Shown here: in pieces, positions 1-13,663 of the stretch
Layout: every line of letters begins with the position of its first letter
How positions within the stretch are numbered: the stretch's first letter is position 1
From: Brugia malayi
Lineage: Eukaryota > Nematoda > Chromadorea > Rhabditida > Onchocercidae
DNA length: 64,000 nt
NCBI RefSeq assembly: GCF_000002995.4
Contig: NW_025062475.1
Coordinates: 13,920,687 to 13,984,686, forward strand
Reading direction: 5' to 3'
Position numbers and translations under genes: made by a program
The notes under the pieces: generated by a model
Told to the model about the DNA's origin: nothing
Seen by the model: the letters and a program-made list of their open reading frames with translations, nothing else
Database searches by the model: none

Positions 1-3000
1 ATGAATCAAATTTTGATGAGGTTAAAATTTAATTTTAACAAATTTCTGAAGAGTAATTTTTTGAAAATGTCAAAAGTTACCAGACTGAAAAGATTACAAG
101 TTTATTTATTTTTTTTTTTATGATAATTGTTTAACAAAAATATTGGTAGTTAATTGTACAACTAAGTGGAACTAATAAATTTTGATATTTGATATCTGGT
201 AATTAAGTATCTAGCAATTAATATCTAGTAATTAAGTTCTTGCTTAAATTTTCTGACTAATATTTTAATAAATTTTTGTTAATAAAGATTAAATTTGTGA
301 TATTTTATGATAAATGTTGTTTATTACTAATAGAGCAAAATAATATTTTATTAATAAATTTATGCTTTTTTGCTTAATGCGAAATTTTTTTGTCAAATTT
401 TCAAATATTAAAATTTTTACTTATTTCTCACTTTCTTTCTCAGAATTTTCAATCCTTCATTTTTTTTTTCTTTTTTTAATTTCATAAATCTATTTTACAA
501 TGTATTACCCTATATTTCTTTTATTATTTCAAGGAAAATCATTTTTCAATATGATGTTTATAGGAAGATATTGTTTTTTAATTATAAATTAAAAATGTTT
601 ACTAATGGTAAATAAATGTAATTTATTCAAATTCAATTTTAAAATTTAATCTGAACAGTAAATTTGATTCCAAACTAAAGATAAATCTAATTTTAAAGAA
701 AGATAAATATAATTTTAAGGATTAAAAATTGTTGTTTCATTTTTAATCTTAAAGTTCATAAAAAAAATTTGATTAAATTCAAATTAAAAATTAAATTTTT
801 TTTAAGGTAATTGTTCCTGGAAATGAAATTGAGGAAAAAAATGCAGCAAATTTGATAAATATTGCTTGTTATGATCATGATGGAGTACCATTTCCAGGTT
901 TTCTTTGTCCACTCATTAAAATTATGGCTCATGAATATGGAAATTGGCGAAGTAAGGTTTGAATTTTTCTTTTTTATTTTTAATTTAATTAATTTTATAT
1001 TAAAATATGCAGAATATGTGAAATTTCTTTTTAATTTTTTAATTTAATTAATTTTAAATTAAAATATGCAGAATATATGAAATTTCTTCTTAATTTAATT
1101 AATTTTAAATTAAAATATGCAGAATATATGAAATTTCTTTTTAATTTAATTAATTTTAAATTAAAATATTTCATTTCACTATTAGAATTTTCATTATCAA
1201 CAACCATTGAATACAACCAAAATTCTAAAAAAAAAAAAACTTGTTTAAAAATGAATTAGGCAAAAGTAGCATATAAAAGTTTATTCCATAAAAGTCATAA
1301 AAAGAAATACTTAAAAAACGACAAAAAAAGTAGAATCAAAAATTAAAAGAAAAGAACTAAAATTAATAATTAAATTTAAAAAAATTAATAATTAAATTTA
1401 ACAAAAAAAAAAAAAAAAACGATGAAAAAGTAGAAACAATAATTAAATAACATAAAACTAATAACAGTAATAAACAGAACACAAAGAATTAAAATAATTA
1501 AATTCATTTCAAATTTGAACATTTCAATTTTCTATAAATTATTTTAGATAATAGAAAATTTAACTTGTGAAGATTTAATGGATTTAAATACCCATCCATG
1601 CAATCATAACAATAGTTCGTGTGTTTTAATGGCACTGCCAAATAGTCATCTCATTTTGGGTTGTATGGACGATAGTGTTTGTCATTTTTATATTCTTTAA
1701 ATTATTATTAATATAATTTATTGACAATCTTTTTTTTTTAAATTATATTCTCACAAATTTAAGTTTTAATTTTTGTTTTGATTTCAATGAATACTCAAAT
1801 GTAAACATTTTATCGTAGAAAATAATTTTTCATTTATTCAAATATTTGTTTTTAATTTCTTTTTTTTTTTTTTTTTTCAGACAGGAAAATTTGTTGCACC
1901 ACAAAAATGGCTTGGAAATAATAAAAAATATGCGAATTATTTATTTGATTTTAGAGGTAATCATCTGCTCGCAATTTTTTTTTTTTTTTTTTGAAATTAA
2001 TTTTATTATTTCTTAAAATTTTATTCAATAAAGGAAATGAATCAAAATTGGCAAAGAGATTATTTAAATTGAATTGTTTAATTTTTGATTTGATAAATTA
2101 TTTATTTAGAATTGAGTAAAATAATAAATAATATAACTGGTAATCATTAAATTATCACATGAAAATGAGTGAAACTTAAGTAATACAATAATTTTTGATC
2201 TTAATTATTCAAATTGAACAAATAAACAAAACAAAAAAAAAGACAAAACAAACGATAATATATGCTAATTTTAATTATTAATCTAAAAGAAAAAAAAAAA
2301 AAAGTGAATTAGTAAAATGTACAAAAAATTTTAAATTAATTATTTGTTTTTGTTTTTGTTTTAATGATTATTTGATTAATTAAATGAAATAAAATTTTTT
2401 TTTTTCAGTTGATAATCCATTACGTTTATCACAACATTGCAAGAAATATAAAGATGGACGACCAGTATGTCTAAGAAATAATTTATTCTATCGAAAATTT
2501 CCTATCCTTCAACAACTTACGTGTTGCTGTAAAGGAGATTTTTGCGCCGATATACTTTTTGACCAGGTTTTCTTTAAAAATAATTTTATCAAAAATTTAA
2601 TTACTCTTTTAAATGTTGAAATTAAAAAATGAAAAACAAAAAACAAAAGAAACTTAAAAGTTTGAGCAAATATAAAATGCGCTAAAAAATGAAGTAAAAA
2701 GAGATTGAAAAATTAAAAAAAATTATATTAATATAATTGCTGAAAAGTGAAATATTTTTATTTGATCTTTTTTTTTTTTTTATTAAATGAAAGAGGTAAA
2801 GTAAAAAATTGTTTAAAGTAATTAAGTTTTATTAAGTAAAAGTTAGAATTTTGAAAAAAATTTATGTGATTTATTGATAAGCTGCAAATGTTAGAAAAGC
2901 TAACAAATTTATATATCAATTGTCATCTCATTTTTTTTTTTTTGAAAATAAAATTTTAAAATATTTAATTTAATTTCCAGTCTGGTTTCAATCCATTACC

Positions 3001-3052
3001 ATTCTTACATGTGTCAGTTGATCTGAAAAGTTTGATAAACAGCAATGATTAA
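1..3052 (+). CDS. Nematode cysteine-rich protein, 3' part of gene (5' end outside window)
   Basis: Six coding exons can be linked: 1-20 (partial), 807-951, 1555-1676, 1881-1956, 2409-2566 and 2981-3052 (TAA). All junctions have GT donors and AG acceptors and the phases agree. The first exon reads ESNFDE in frame into VIVPGNEIEEK. The visible C-terminal part is about 196 residues. It has scattered cysteines, possible N-glycosylation sites (NLT, NNSS) and a terminal CCCKGDFCAD cluster like the CC-x(n)-C end of small secreted or GPI-linked Ly6-like cysteine-rich proteins. No transmembrane segment is visible in this part. I do not recognise the family; nematode-specific and secreted is an inference. 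The signal peptide, if any, lies upstream of the window. It converges on the tyrosinase gene to its right. Confidence 0.72.
979..1170. repeat. Tandem repeat, about 53-bp unit, 3-4 copies, in intron
   Basis: Units built around aattaattttaaattaaaa followed by tatgcagaatatatgaaa are repeated head to tail in the intron after the second visible exon of the cysteine-rich gene. The last copy is truncated. The open frames across it on both strands are products of the repeat. Confidence 0.8.
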
Positions 3053-4529
3053 TGATATTGATCAATTTGATGATCAGATCAGATGAGTTCAAGTAACTTT
3101 GAACTGCATTTTATTTGCTATAATTAATTTGAAATGTTTATTTTTGTTATTCTTAAATTCTATTCGTTTTTTTTCTTTTTTGTGAAAATGAAAAATAATA
3201 AATTCTTTTTTTTTGTGTGTGTGTGTGTGTTTTTAACATTAAATCAAACAAAAAATATTGAAATATGTTAATGACAGTGTAGAATTGATGATTTATTTTT
3301 GTATATTTCAAAAATTCAATGACAGTTTCATTGTCATAGTAAAATCAAGAAAAAGTTGAAAAAAAAAAACAAAACAGTTTTAAAATTTTTGTATCATTAC
3401 TTATGGCATATGAAATTAGAGGCAGTAAGTTTAACATCAGAGATACAAGTAATTATTAATTAAACAAAAAAAAAAAAAAAAAAAATTCAGAAAAAAAAAA
3501 CAAAAACGATTATTAGATTTAAAAAAAAAAAGAAGCGAATTTATTAATTTTATTTTTTGAACAAATAGAAATTAATGCATTAAAAAAAAATTTGCATTAA
3601 ACATAAATTTTTTATTATTTTTTTTTTTAAATATTTATTTTTATTAAATAGTCTAAGCTTAAGCCTATTCTTGTTTTTATTAATTTCAATCAAATTTTTC
3701 ACTTAAAAATGATTTCACATTTTATGAAATGTAAAATCATTTGAAAAAAAGTTTTTTTCTTTTGTTTGTTAAATGAATATAATAATAATTGAAAAAAAAA
3801 AAAAATTGAAATTAGCATAAAATAGAATGTATGAAAGATTTCCATCAATGATTTCAATGCTTATTTGGCACTTAAAATTAATTGGAAATGAAATTACACA
3901 AATAACGATAATTTAATTAATTACAATATATAGTATTAAAATTTGGTTAGTGTATAAAGTTAAAAGTACAATTTCATTTAAAAAAAAAACAATATGCAAT
4001 ATTACAGAACAACTGATTTACAGTAGTGTAGCAATTTTGACTAAAACAAATCTAACCCTGAACAATTCAATTCTGACATAGTAATGAAAAGAATTAAATA
4101 ATATTTTAATAAAAGAAACAAACAAAAATGACATTTAAAAAATTACACAAACAAACAAATAAATAAATAAACAAACAAACAAACAAACAATGCCATATTT
4201 GCATCCTAATTATATATATGCAAGATGATAATTTGTTAAATATAATTTAAAAAAGTTTTATACGATCTGATTAAAAATTATTAATTTTTGATAAACAAAT
4301 ATGTTATACTAAATGATTTATTGAGCAAATATAACTTTTACTTAAATTAGGAAAAATAAAAAAAAAACATGCGATGAACTATTTTTATTATTTAATTTTT
4401 TTTTCATTTCTTAATGAAATATATTTTAAAATTTTAAATAAACTATTTATAAATTACATTTTGAATTGAAAAGAAAAAATATTAATCGCTGATAATGTTA
4501 ATCTAATTTTGCTGTAAATTTGTAAAAAA
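3053..4529. other. Spacer between convergent genes
   Basis: No coding exon seen. It contains a short TG run (about 3213-3230), poly-A/T tracts and a CAAA/TAAA tetranucleotide run (about 4147-4190). It should hold the 3' ends of the cysteine-rich gene (+) and tyrosinase 1 (-). Confidence 0.6.
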
Positions 4530-7500
4530 TTATTCGACAGTATTCTTGTCACCATGATTTGTTTCATTTGATGCTTTGACATTATCAGTTTTGTTTGATG
4601 TTTGCAATTTTGACTGCATAAATTTTTTCAAATGCTAAAAATACACTTTTATTATTTTAAATTGTAAAAACAAACTGTTTTAACAAATGAAATTATATTT
4701 TAAAAGCTAATTTAAATTTAAAAATTTAAAAGTTATTTAAATACAAATTTAAAAGGTATATTTTAATTTTTATCTTCCTTCAAATCTAATTGTAATTTCG
4801 CCTTGCTAATTGTTAATATTTCGTAAAATTTCTAATTAAATTTTAAAAGTTATTTAAATACAAATTTAAATATTATATTTTAATCATAAATAATCTTTTT
4901 CGATTTATCAATTTGGTAACATTTTTGTTTTCATTGTAATAACTGATAATTATGAATAGTTCCCGTGAAAATATCAAAAGAAAATGAATTATTTTTTTTG
5001 ATTAAAAAAATAAAAATTAAAATTTAAAAAATATTTTTTTTTAATTTCCAGAAATTTAACACTTACTTCTATCAAAATGAAATGTAAGTAATAGATATGA
5101 TGAAGTGAGTGCATTTAAGAATGTTTCATTAACATTTAAATTAAAAATTTATTTCAGTTAAATATCATCGAGAAATAATTTTTTTTTTTCCTTTATCTCA
5201 AAAAAATCACTTACTTATATATGTTAAATTTTAATTAGCACCGCGAAAAAATATTTTTAATTTAAAAAAACAATTTTAAAATATTTCAAAACTTACAATT
5301 TTTCGCTTTTGACAATCTGCATTTTTCGGCTTTTCACATAGTTCACATGATGTGCGACAATTTTCAGCCATAAAATCTCCGGAATTTCCAAAGCATTGAT
5401 TTTCACTTTTCCATTGCTTACATGATACATGTCGATCAGCACATTCTTGAAACACACAAAAATTTCCCTAATCAATCCTTATCATTTGTTATCACTCAAA
5501 TATTAACGCTAATCTGTTTATTAGTTTATGTTTTTGGAATAAATTTGATTAAATTTTTTTTTGCATCCAAAAAAAAAAGTTTTATTTATCTTTTTGTTTT
5601 TCTAAAAAAAAAAAAGGAAAACTTTTTTGAAAAATTTCTGCCAAAAAAAAAAAAACTTTAAAAAAGTTTTAAAAATTCAATACCATCTGAAACGTTAAAT
5701 GAAGGGCGACATTTGCCACATGCTGCGGCGCAAAATTTTACCATCGGTGACTTATTTGTGTGACAGTCACCATCTTTAGCCCATTGTTCACAGCATGGCA
5801 TTCGATTGAAGCAATCAGTAAATTGCCGGGAAGCATATTGTCGGGTAATTTCACCACGAAGTGTTGAGGGTAATTCAGTTTGTGGTACAAATGGCTATAA
5901 AATATAAAATTCATTTTCCTGGTTGTTTGTCATTTTTTTTTTTTCTTTTTTTTTGGTTGGGCAAAAATTTATTTAATATAAAGAAAGGAAAGAAATTAAT
6001 TAATTAAATAATTTTTAGCATTATTAGAGTAACAATAATTTTTCTCAATTCAAATTAAATCTAAGCTATTTTAATTAATAAAAAATTTTACTTATTTATT
6101 ATTAAATTATAAGCAATAAATATATGTGATAAAATATTTGCATTTATATAAATATATCAAATAAATTATAAATGAATAAAATGCATAAATGTTAGTGAAT
6201 GAACTAAATGAGAAAATTATTTAAAATGCAGAAAGTAATATTTTATAATTTGAAAAGTTATTATCAATTTTTAAATATTAAAAATTTTTACATTTTTTTT
6301 TTTTTTACTTTTTACTTTCTAAACAGAATTAATTGATTGAAATTAATTTTAATTTTAAAAATATTACAGCTGGCATAATTCCTGATATACATCTTCCAGC
6401 AACACAAATACCATTGAAGCATGCGTCAAGTCCTTCGAAACCGGTACAAACACCGCCAAATTTAATTTTAGAAACACAATGCGGTGAAATTCGCGCATCA
6501 CAGAAGAGATAAGGTGAGCCACAGGTTGGTATTTCAAAACTGCAACCTGGTCGTGGTGCATAGCGGTACATTTGTTCGGTGTACAAATTTGATAAACCTG
6601 AAAAAAAAAAAACTTAATTTCATTATTGATATTATTGTTATCAGTTAAATTATTATCACTAGTATTATCAATTCTTGTATCACTCATATTTTGTTATGAA
6701 TAGTTATTTCTATTATTAAATTTTATATTATTAAATTTTATATATAAAATTATTAAATTCTATTTGTAGCAATATTTTTACACAAATTTATCAGTCAGTA
6801 ATTTTGGATTCAAAATTTTTTTTTTTTTAGATTAGTAATTAAATAATAAATAAAAATAATAGATAAAAAAAGAGGGTTTTAAAAATCTGAGAATATAAAC
6901 TATTAATCAACATATTAATAAAACAATTATCATCATTTAATTTTTTTCCAGAAAAGCACTTAAATCAATTTTATCCGGAAATCATTTAAAGCATTTGAAT
7001 TGTCCTTTTTTTTTTTCCGGAAATCACTTAAACAAGGTGTAACTTTTCAGAAATTACTACAATATTATTTCTAAGAGATAAACCAAAAAAGAGCTAAAAA
7101 TTAAATTTAATAAAAATGAAAAAAAAATTATTCAAACAAAATTAAAGATTTAAAAAAAAAGAAAAAACTCCGTAAATTAATGTTACATCATTTAATGTCT
7201 AATTTATTTTTCAGATTAAAAATTTTAAAATCATACTTATTAAATTTTAAACTTAGAAATGAAATAAACGAGTGAATAAAGTAATTTATTTTAGCTATTT
7301 TTTCTAACAAATAATAATAGTTAATATTATTATTATTATTTATTAATGTTAGCATTATTAAATAACAAACTTTAATCTTTCAAAAAAATTAAATATTTTG
7401 CAAAAAAAAAAAAAAAAGACAATTGAAAATATTAATCTAACCATCACGATTAATCAAATTAAATGGTCGCATGATAGCATAACTGAAGTGCTGTGGATCG

Positions 7501-10500
7501 GCACATTGTTCAATATCTTGCGAATATTGCTAAATTTAAAAATTTCAATAAATTAAATTAGTTTTGAAAAATTTTTAAAATTTCCCTTTTTTTTATACAT
7601 ATAGTTTTTTTTTCTCTCTTTCTTCAATTTCATACATTTAATGCTTTTCATTCAAATTATTTCTCAGAATTTTAGTAAAAAAAAAAAAAAGTTTAATTTT
7701 ATTCAATTTTAAATTCTTTTAAATTTTTTTGTTATCAATTAGAATGAGAGTTGATATTGTGTATTATTGATATTTGTGATAAATTGATAATTGATATTTA
7801 ATTTATTCGAATGTACATTTTCTCGTGCCCAACGTGTTTGTTGACTTTGTCGCCATAACTCCCAGATAAGGTCAACAAATGCATGAAGGCCATAAAAGAC
7901 GGGGTCATTTGAGGATTGCTCAGGTGGTTCCATATGTCCACCAATCCAAAGATGAACAAATGAATGTGTATATTCAATAGCAGAAAATGCTGGTGGATAT
8001 GGACAATCTAAAATGGAAATAAAATTAATTTTACATTTAAAATTTTTATAAAATAAATGAAATTTGAAAAAAAAAAAACTAAAGAAAAAGAAAAAATTCA
8101 ATAACTAATTGCTACAAAAAATTTTAACTAAAATACTTTAAAAAAAAAAATTAATGATATAAAATGATTTTTAGTAAAAATTTTCATTTTTAAATCATTC
8201 AGCTAAAAAAAAAAAATTCAATAATATATTTTATTGAATAATTAATTCATTTAATTGAATTAATTATTGATGAAATTATAGCAAATTAAAGAGTCAGAAA
8301 AAATTTTTTTTTTTTACTAAATAATTTTACTTTTTTTTTTTTGATTAAATTATAGAGACTCAATCTAACAATTGAATTATTTAAGTAATAAATTTAATTA
8401 TTTTTCATTACTGATTTATTTTAAATTCTAATTTAATCAAAATAAATGTATGATTGATCTATTTGAAAAGCTTTAAGCATACCATTTAATGGTGCAGTGT
8501 AAGCCATAACTTGTTCAACTGATACTTGTGATATGATATCAATAATATCATATTCCGTAAATAATTTTCCCTTTTCACCAAGTGCTCTAAAATTTTCAAA
8601 TTTTTGTAATTTAAAATTTAAAAAACAAAACTAATTTTAGATTTTCAAATTTGAAATTAATAAATGCACAATAAACAAAAAACGAAATTCTTGCAAATTC
8701 TTAAGGAAATTAAAAATAAAATTAATAAATGGAAATTAAATTTAATTAATTGCTTAAGAAAACATTGCTATTTCTACCGGAGAATAGCTGTTCTACCATC
8801 GATTGTACTCCAATAAGCAAACGGTCCGGTCACTACGTTACCATATCCGTCTGTTTCACCTATGAAATAAGGACTAAAGAAAACTGAATCTCTCGGATCC
8901 GGCAAATATTGATCTATAACGGAATCCCAATATGGCAATGATACTTTTGGATCAATTAGACGGAGTGCAATTTCAAATCTGAAATTCTGCATTTAAGTTT
9001 TAATGTATTTTAAAAAAATCCATTCATTATTTTCATTCATAATTTTAATTAAAATTATACCGTTTTAAAAATTCACGATGCCATGGTAAAAAACCGGGTC
9101 CTGAATGTGCACCACTTCCCTGACCTACCTGCAATATTTACAATCATCTAGTAATCTAAAACTAATTTTTGAAAATCGTATTACTAGTCAATTGGAAATT
9201 AAAATTTTAAATTATATTAAAATTATCAACAATTTCATTATATTTAATTTGTTTTAACAAAACAATAATATAATAAGAATCAAAATAGTTTTTCAATTTT
9301 ATCAAAATTTAAATTTAAAAATTTTAAATTTAAATTTCAAAATTTTTAATTGAGAACTGACCAACTGATGCTCATAACTCATACGGTCATATTCGCCACT
9401 TTGTTTCAATATTGCCATCGCATTAAAAAATCTCAAACGTTCATCTTCGGTAAGCATTCGATATTCCTTACGGTATGCCATTGTTAAAAGTTGACCATCC
9501 GGTAATATACATTGATTTCGAGGTCCTATTGAACCCTTAAAATATTTATTTCATCTCATTTTTTTCAATTATTAAATTTCAATTTCAAAAAAAAAAAAAA
9601 AATGAAACATAAAATTAACTTTAAAGTTCAAACAGAGAAAATTTGAAATTTAAAATAAATGAAAAAAAAAAAGAAGTAAAAAAACAATTTTTTACACGTA
9701 AATATCTTAATGTAAGCATTTTTTTTTTTTGAAAAAATTCAACATAATGTAAATAAATTAGCAAAAATTGAGTGACTATGTAATCAATTGCAATAAGTAG
9801 TTAAATTAGCCTGAAATAGTTAGTTAGACCAGGAAATAATTAATTAGGCTAGCCTGAAATAGCTAATTAGAATAGCCTGAAATGGTTAATTGGACTAGAC
9901 TGAAATAGTTAACTAGACTAGGCTGAAATGATTAATTAGACTAGCTTGAAATAAATAATTAGACTAGTTTGAAATAAATAATTAGACTAGCCTGAAATAA
10001 TTAATTGGGCTAACCTGAACTAATTAATTAGACTAGGTTGAAATAAATAATTAGACTAGCCTGAAATAGATAACTATACAAGCCTGAAATAAATAATTAG
10101 ACTAGCCTGAAATAATTAATTAGACTAGCCTGAAATAAATAATTAGACTAGCCTGAAAAAATGGACATAAGCAGGTGATCGTCATACAATCATAAGGATG
10201 ACTAGCCACTTGACCTCGTGCATATGGATCCAGTGGCGCTGGTTGAAGAAATGCGGGCGGTGATGGTAGAGTTATTTGATTTGTTGTCATTTCACGCCTT
10301 GAATTACGAGCCATTTGCTGTAACTAAAATTAAACAACAATATCATAGGTTTAATTTTTTGCACATTTAGAAAACAAAATGGATTAAAATTTCAACAAAA
10401 TTCTAATTTTTAAGTTATTTCAATTTTTTTTTTTATTTTATGTTCAAAAAAAAAAAAAAAGAAAAAGAAAAATTCTTCAAAATTGTTTACAATGCAAAAA

Positions 10501-11031
10501 AAAAAGTTTGTAAAATTTCAAAATCGAAAAGACAAAAAAAAAAGGAAAATAATAACAAACATTTTTTTGGTTATTATAAATAATTTAAATGAAATAAACA
10601 TAAATATTTGGTTGTTATAAATATTTTAAATAAAATAAACATATAAATATTTGGTTGTTGTAAATAATTTAAATAAAATAAACATAAATATTTGGTTGTT
10701 AAATGAAATAAACATGAATATTTGGTTGTTAAATGAAATAAACATAAATATTTGGTTGTTATAAATAATTTAAATAAAATAAACATAAATATTTGGTTGT
10801 TAAATGAAATAAACATAAATATTTGGTTGTTAAAAATAATTTAAATAAATAAACTTATAAAAATTAACTTTAAAAAAAAATAGATTAATAAATAACTTAA
10901 AAAAATCATACCGTTAAACAAACATGCCTTGCTTCCGGTGTTGGTGCTTCATCACAATTTTGCATAAATGTTGGTTCTTGACCAAATGTTACAAAAAATA
11001 AAATTGTTGAAATGCAGCAAAATAATTTCAT
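4530..11031 (-). CDS. Tyrosinase with two C-terminal ShKT domains, copy 1
   Basis: Type-3 copper enzyme, expected to oxidise phenols outside the cell; in nematodes this type is linked with cuticle or eggshell hardening. Twelve exons: 10912-11031, 10153-10323, 9362-9535, 9061-9128, 8778-8978, 8483-8586, 7817-8007, 7442-7529, 6368-6597, 5684-5894, 5297-5445, 4530-4634. They join in phase to 603 aa. Residues 1-18 look like a signal peptide ([18 protein letters not shown]). Copper A: His about 153, 163 and 172 ([14 protein letters not shown]). Copper B: His about 294, 298 and 321 (THSFVHLW, then [19 protein letters not shown]). A conserved Cys-rich linker (373-449) is followed by ShKT domains at about 477-511 and 521-556 and a polar tail. 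Intron 2 uses a GC donor next to a minisatellite. An acceptor-like AG lies 5 nt before the ATG. Paralogue of the gene at 20163-25631. Family call is firm; the substrate is unknown. Confidence 0.92.
9780..10152. repeat. Minisatellite of about 23-bp units in tyrosinase-1 intron 2
   Basis: About 15-17 imperfect copies of a unit that reads, on the gene strand, TTTCAGGCTAGTCTAATTA plus a few A/T bases. The first unit is fused to the end of exon 2, so exon 2's own donor (CAG|GCTAGT) is part of the array. Copies decay away from the exon. Confidence 0.85.
10565..10850. repeat. Tandem repeat in tyrosinase-1 intron 1
   Basis: About eight copies of aaataaacataaatatttgg followed by ttgtt, with or without an intervening ataaataattt stretch, giving a mixture of about 31- and 47-bp units. 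The apparent open frame on the minus strand here is an artefact of the repeat. Confidence 0.8.
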
Positions 11032-13663
11032 TTCTTCTAAAAAAAAAAAACAAAAATTTAATATAATTATGTTTATCTATTTGTGTTTTCATATTCATTT
11101 AAAAATTGGATTTTATTAAAATTTGTTCAATCTGTTAAAATCAATGTTTCGTTTCCTTAATTAAAAAAAGATAAAAAAATTGCCAAAAAATCAAAAAATT
11201 TTTTTTTACATTTTAAAACTTTCAAAATATTTTAAAACCTAACAAAATTAAAATTAAAAAGTGTAATTTAAAATAAAAAGTTTATTAAAAGTTTATTTTT
11301 TTTCCGGTAAAAAAGCAAAAAAAAAAAAAACATATTGCAAAGAAATTTAATTCAATGAAACTTTCTCTCACACAAATGAAAAAAAAAAAACGAAAACAAA
11401 AAGTTAATTTCAAATTTAAAATTTTCTATTCAGAAAATAAAAAAAAAGTTAAGTTAAATTTAAAATTTTCTATTCAGAAAAAAAAATAAAAATAAAAAAA
11501 AAAAAAAATGAATGATAAATTTTAAAGACAAAAAATAATTGAACAATGATAAATTTTTAATAATGCAAAATTTTTTTGCGAAAAAAAAAAAAAAACTAAT
11601 TTTTATTTTACTAATAACAATGCATTAATTTTAATTTTAAATTTTAATGTGTTTAAAATTTCTTTAAAAAAAAAAAAGCTATTTTAAATTTTAGTCTTAT
11701 TAAAACATATATGTGTTTTTTTCCATGTTTTCAAAAGAAAAAAAAAATTAATAAATTAGAATGATAAAACAAAATCAAATTAAATAATAAAATTAAAATT
11801 TAAAATTAAAAAAAAAAAAACGATAATTTGTCTATGAAAGGTATGAAATTAAAGGAGGTCAACTAAAAAAAAAGTCATTCAACTTCATTAAGATGACCTT
11901 GCTTACTTGCATTTATTTTTTTTTTGTTATAAATCAAACTAACATTTTTCTTTTAATAGTTTTTTAGTTCAACAAATTTTATAAAAGAATCAAATTTAAA
12001 AAAAAAAAAAAAAAAAAACTTCGTTTGTTTTTTTTTTTTTTTTTTTTTAAATTTACAGCAATTATTTAATTAATTTACCTTTGCGCATTTGTATTAGTAC
12101 CTGCTAATGTGTACGATAATTAATGATAGCAATGTTTGATTAAATGTAAACAATTTATAAATTCATTTAATTTGAAATTAATTTCAAAAGTTAAAGTAAA
12201 TAATAAACAAAAATATTCACAAAATTTTTTTATTTAAGCAATAATTTATTCCATACTATTAGCATAATTTTAAAATAAATTAAACAAGTTTTTTTGTTTT
12301 TTTGTAACTTTTGAATCAAACAAAATTTATGGAATAATTATGAATATTATTAAGGTTATTAGATTAAATATATTTAATATTTATCGATCAGAAATTTAAA
12401 ATTGGAAAATAAATTTCAAATTTTCAAAATTGAAATTTTGCAATTATTAAAAAATGAATTACGTCAAAAATTATAATTGGTGACAGTGACAAGTTTAACT
12501 TTAATATTTTAATTTATTTCTTTTACGAGAATATTTATGAAAACATAATATGCTATCATTGATTTATCATTTCAATCTTTTCAGATTGCATCAAATTTCT
12601 TAAAATGTTAACTTTAAATTTAATTACTATTAAAATATCTTAAATTTAATTACTATTAAAATATTCAGTTATTGAACAGAGAAATTGTTTTTGAATTTGC
12701 TATTAAGCAGCATAATTAATTTGCATATGTTAATTATTATACCTTAAGAAGTGCTAATTGCATTTGAAAGATAGAAAACAGAAAATGAAATGAACTACAT
12801 TAAAATTAAGTTAAGCTATTCTAATTTTAATTTCTGATATGTTAGAAATATTTGTTTCGTTTGTTTTTTTTATTTTTTTTACAATAATTGAAATTGCTAA
12901 AAATTATTTTAATCAATTTGTTTAAGTTTTTTTCTTTTTTGATTTATCAAAAAAAATTAAAAAAGAGAAAATGATGAAGAGAAATAGACAAAAAAAAAAT
13001 TATAATTCTATTTAATTGATAAATTTTGAAGATAGCAAATTGCAAGTGCAAATTTTAAATTCAAATTTGAGAAAGATTTTTTACATATTAATTAATATCT
13101 GATTTAAAATTACAATTAAAAATTATGCATAAAATAATTGATTAGAAGATTAGATAAACCTAAATTGAAAGTTAATTAGTATTTGCTAAATTCATTTATT
13201 TAATTATTTCTTTTAGCAAAAAAATACTTTTAAAAAAGTATTAAAAAAATTAATCTGGAAATTTTAATATACTATCAGAAAATTTACAAACAAAAAAAAA
13301 AAAATTGTTAATGATGGTTAAAATTTAAATTTAAGAGTTTATATGGATACCAATCTTTTATCAAGTTTCACATTTGTAATTCGAATTTACAATTCAAATA
13401 ATTTATTACTTAAGAAATTCAGAAAAAATAAAAAAGTTTTTAGTAAGATGTGGAAAAAAAATTGTCATAAATGAAAATATTTAGTTTCAAATTTAAATTT
13501 AAAAAAAAAAATTATAAAATATATTAAATTAGAAAATGAATAATTTTTTTTCCCTTTTCAAAAATCATTTTTATGCAAATTGACAAAAAAAAAAAACTTA
13601 ATTAATAAGAAAAAAATAATTTTATTCCATTATCAAATGAAAAAGCTATTATTATTAATTAAT

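Noticed and set aside
6364..6687. 107-aa minus-strand frame over tyrosinase-1 exon 9
   Set aside because: Wrong frame; the true exon frame continues the tyrosinase protein and matches the paralogue.
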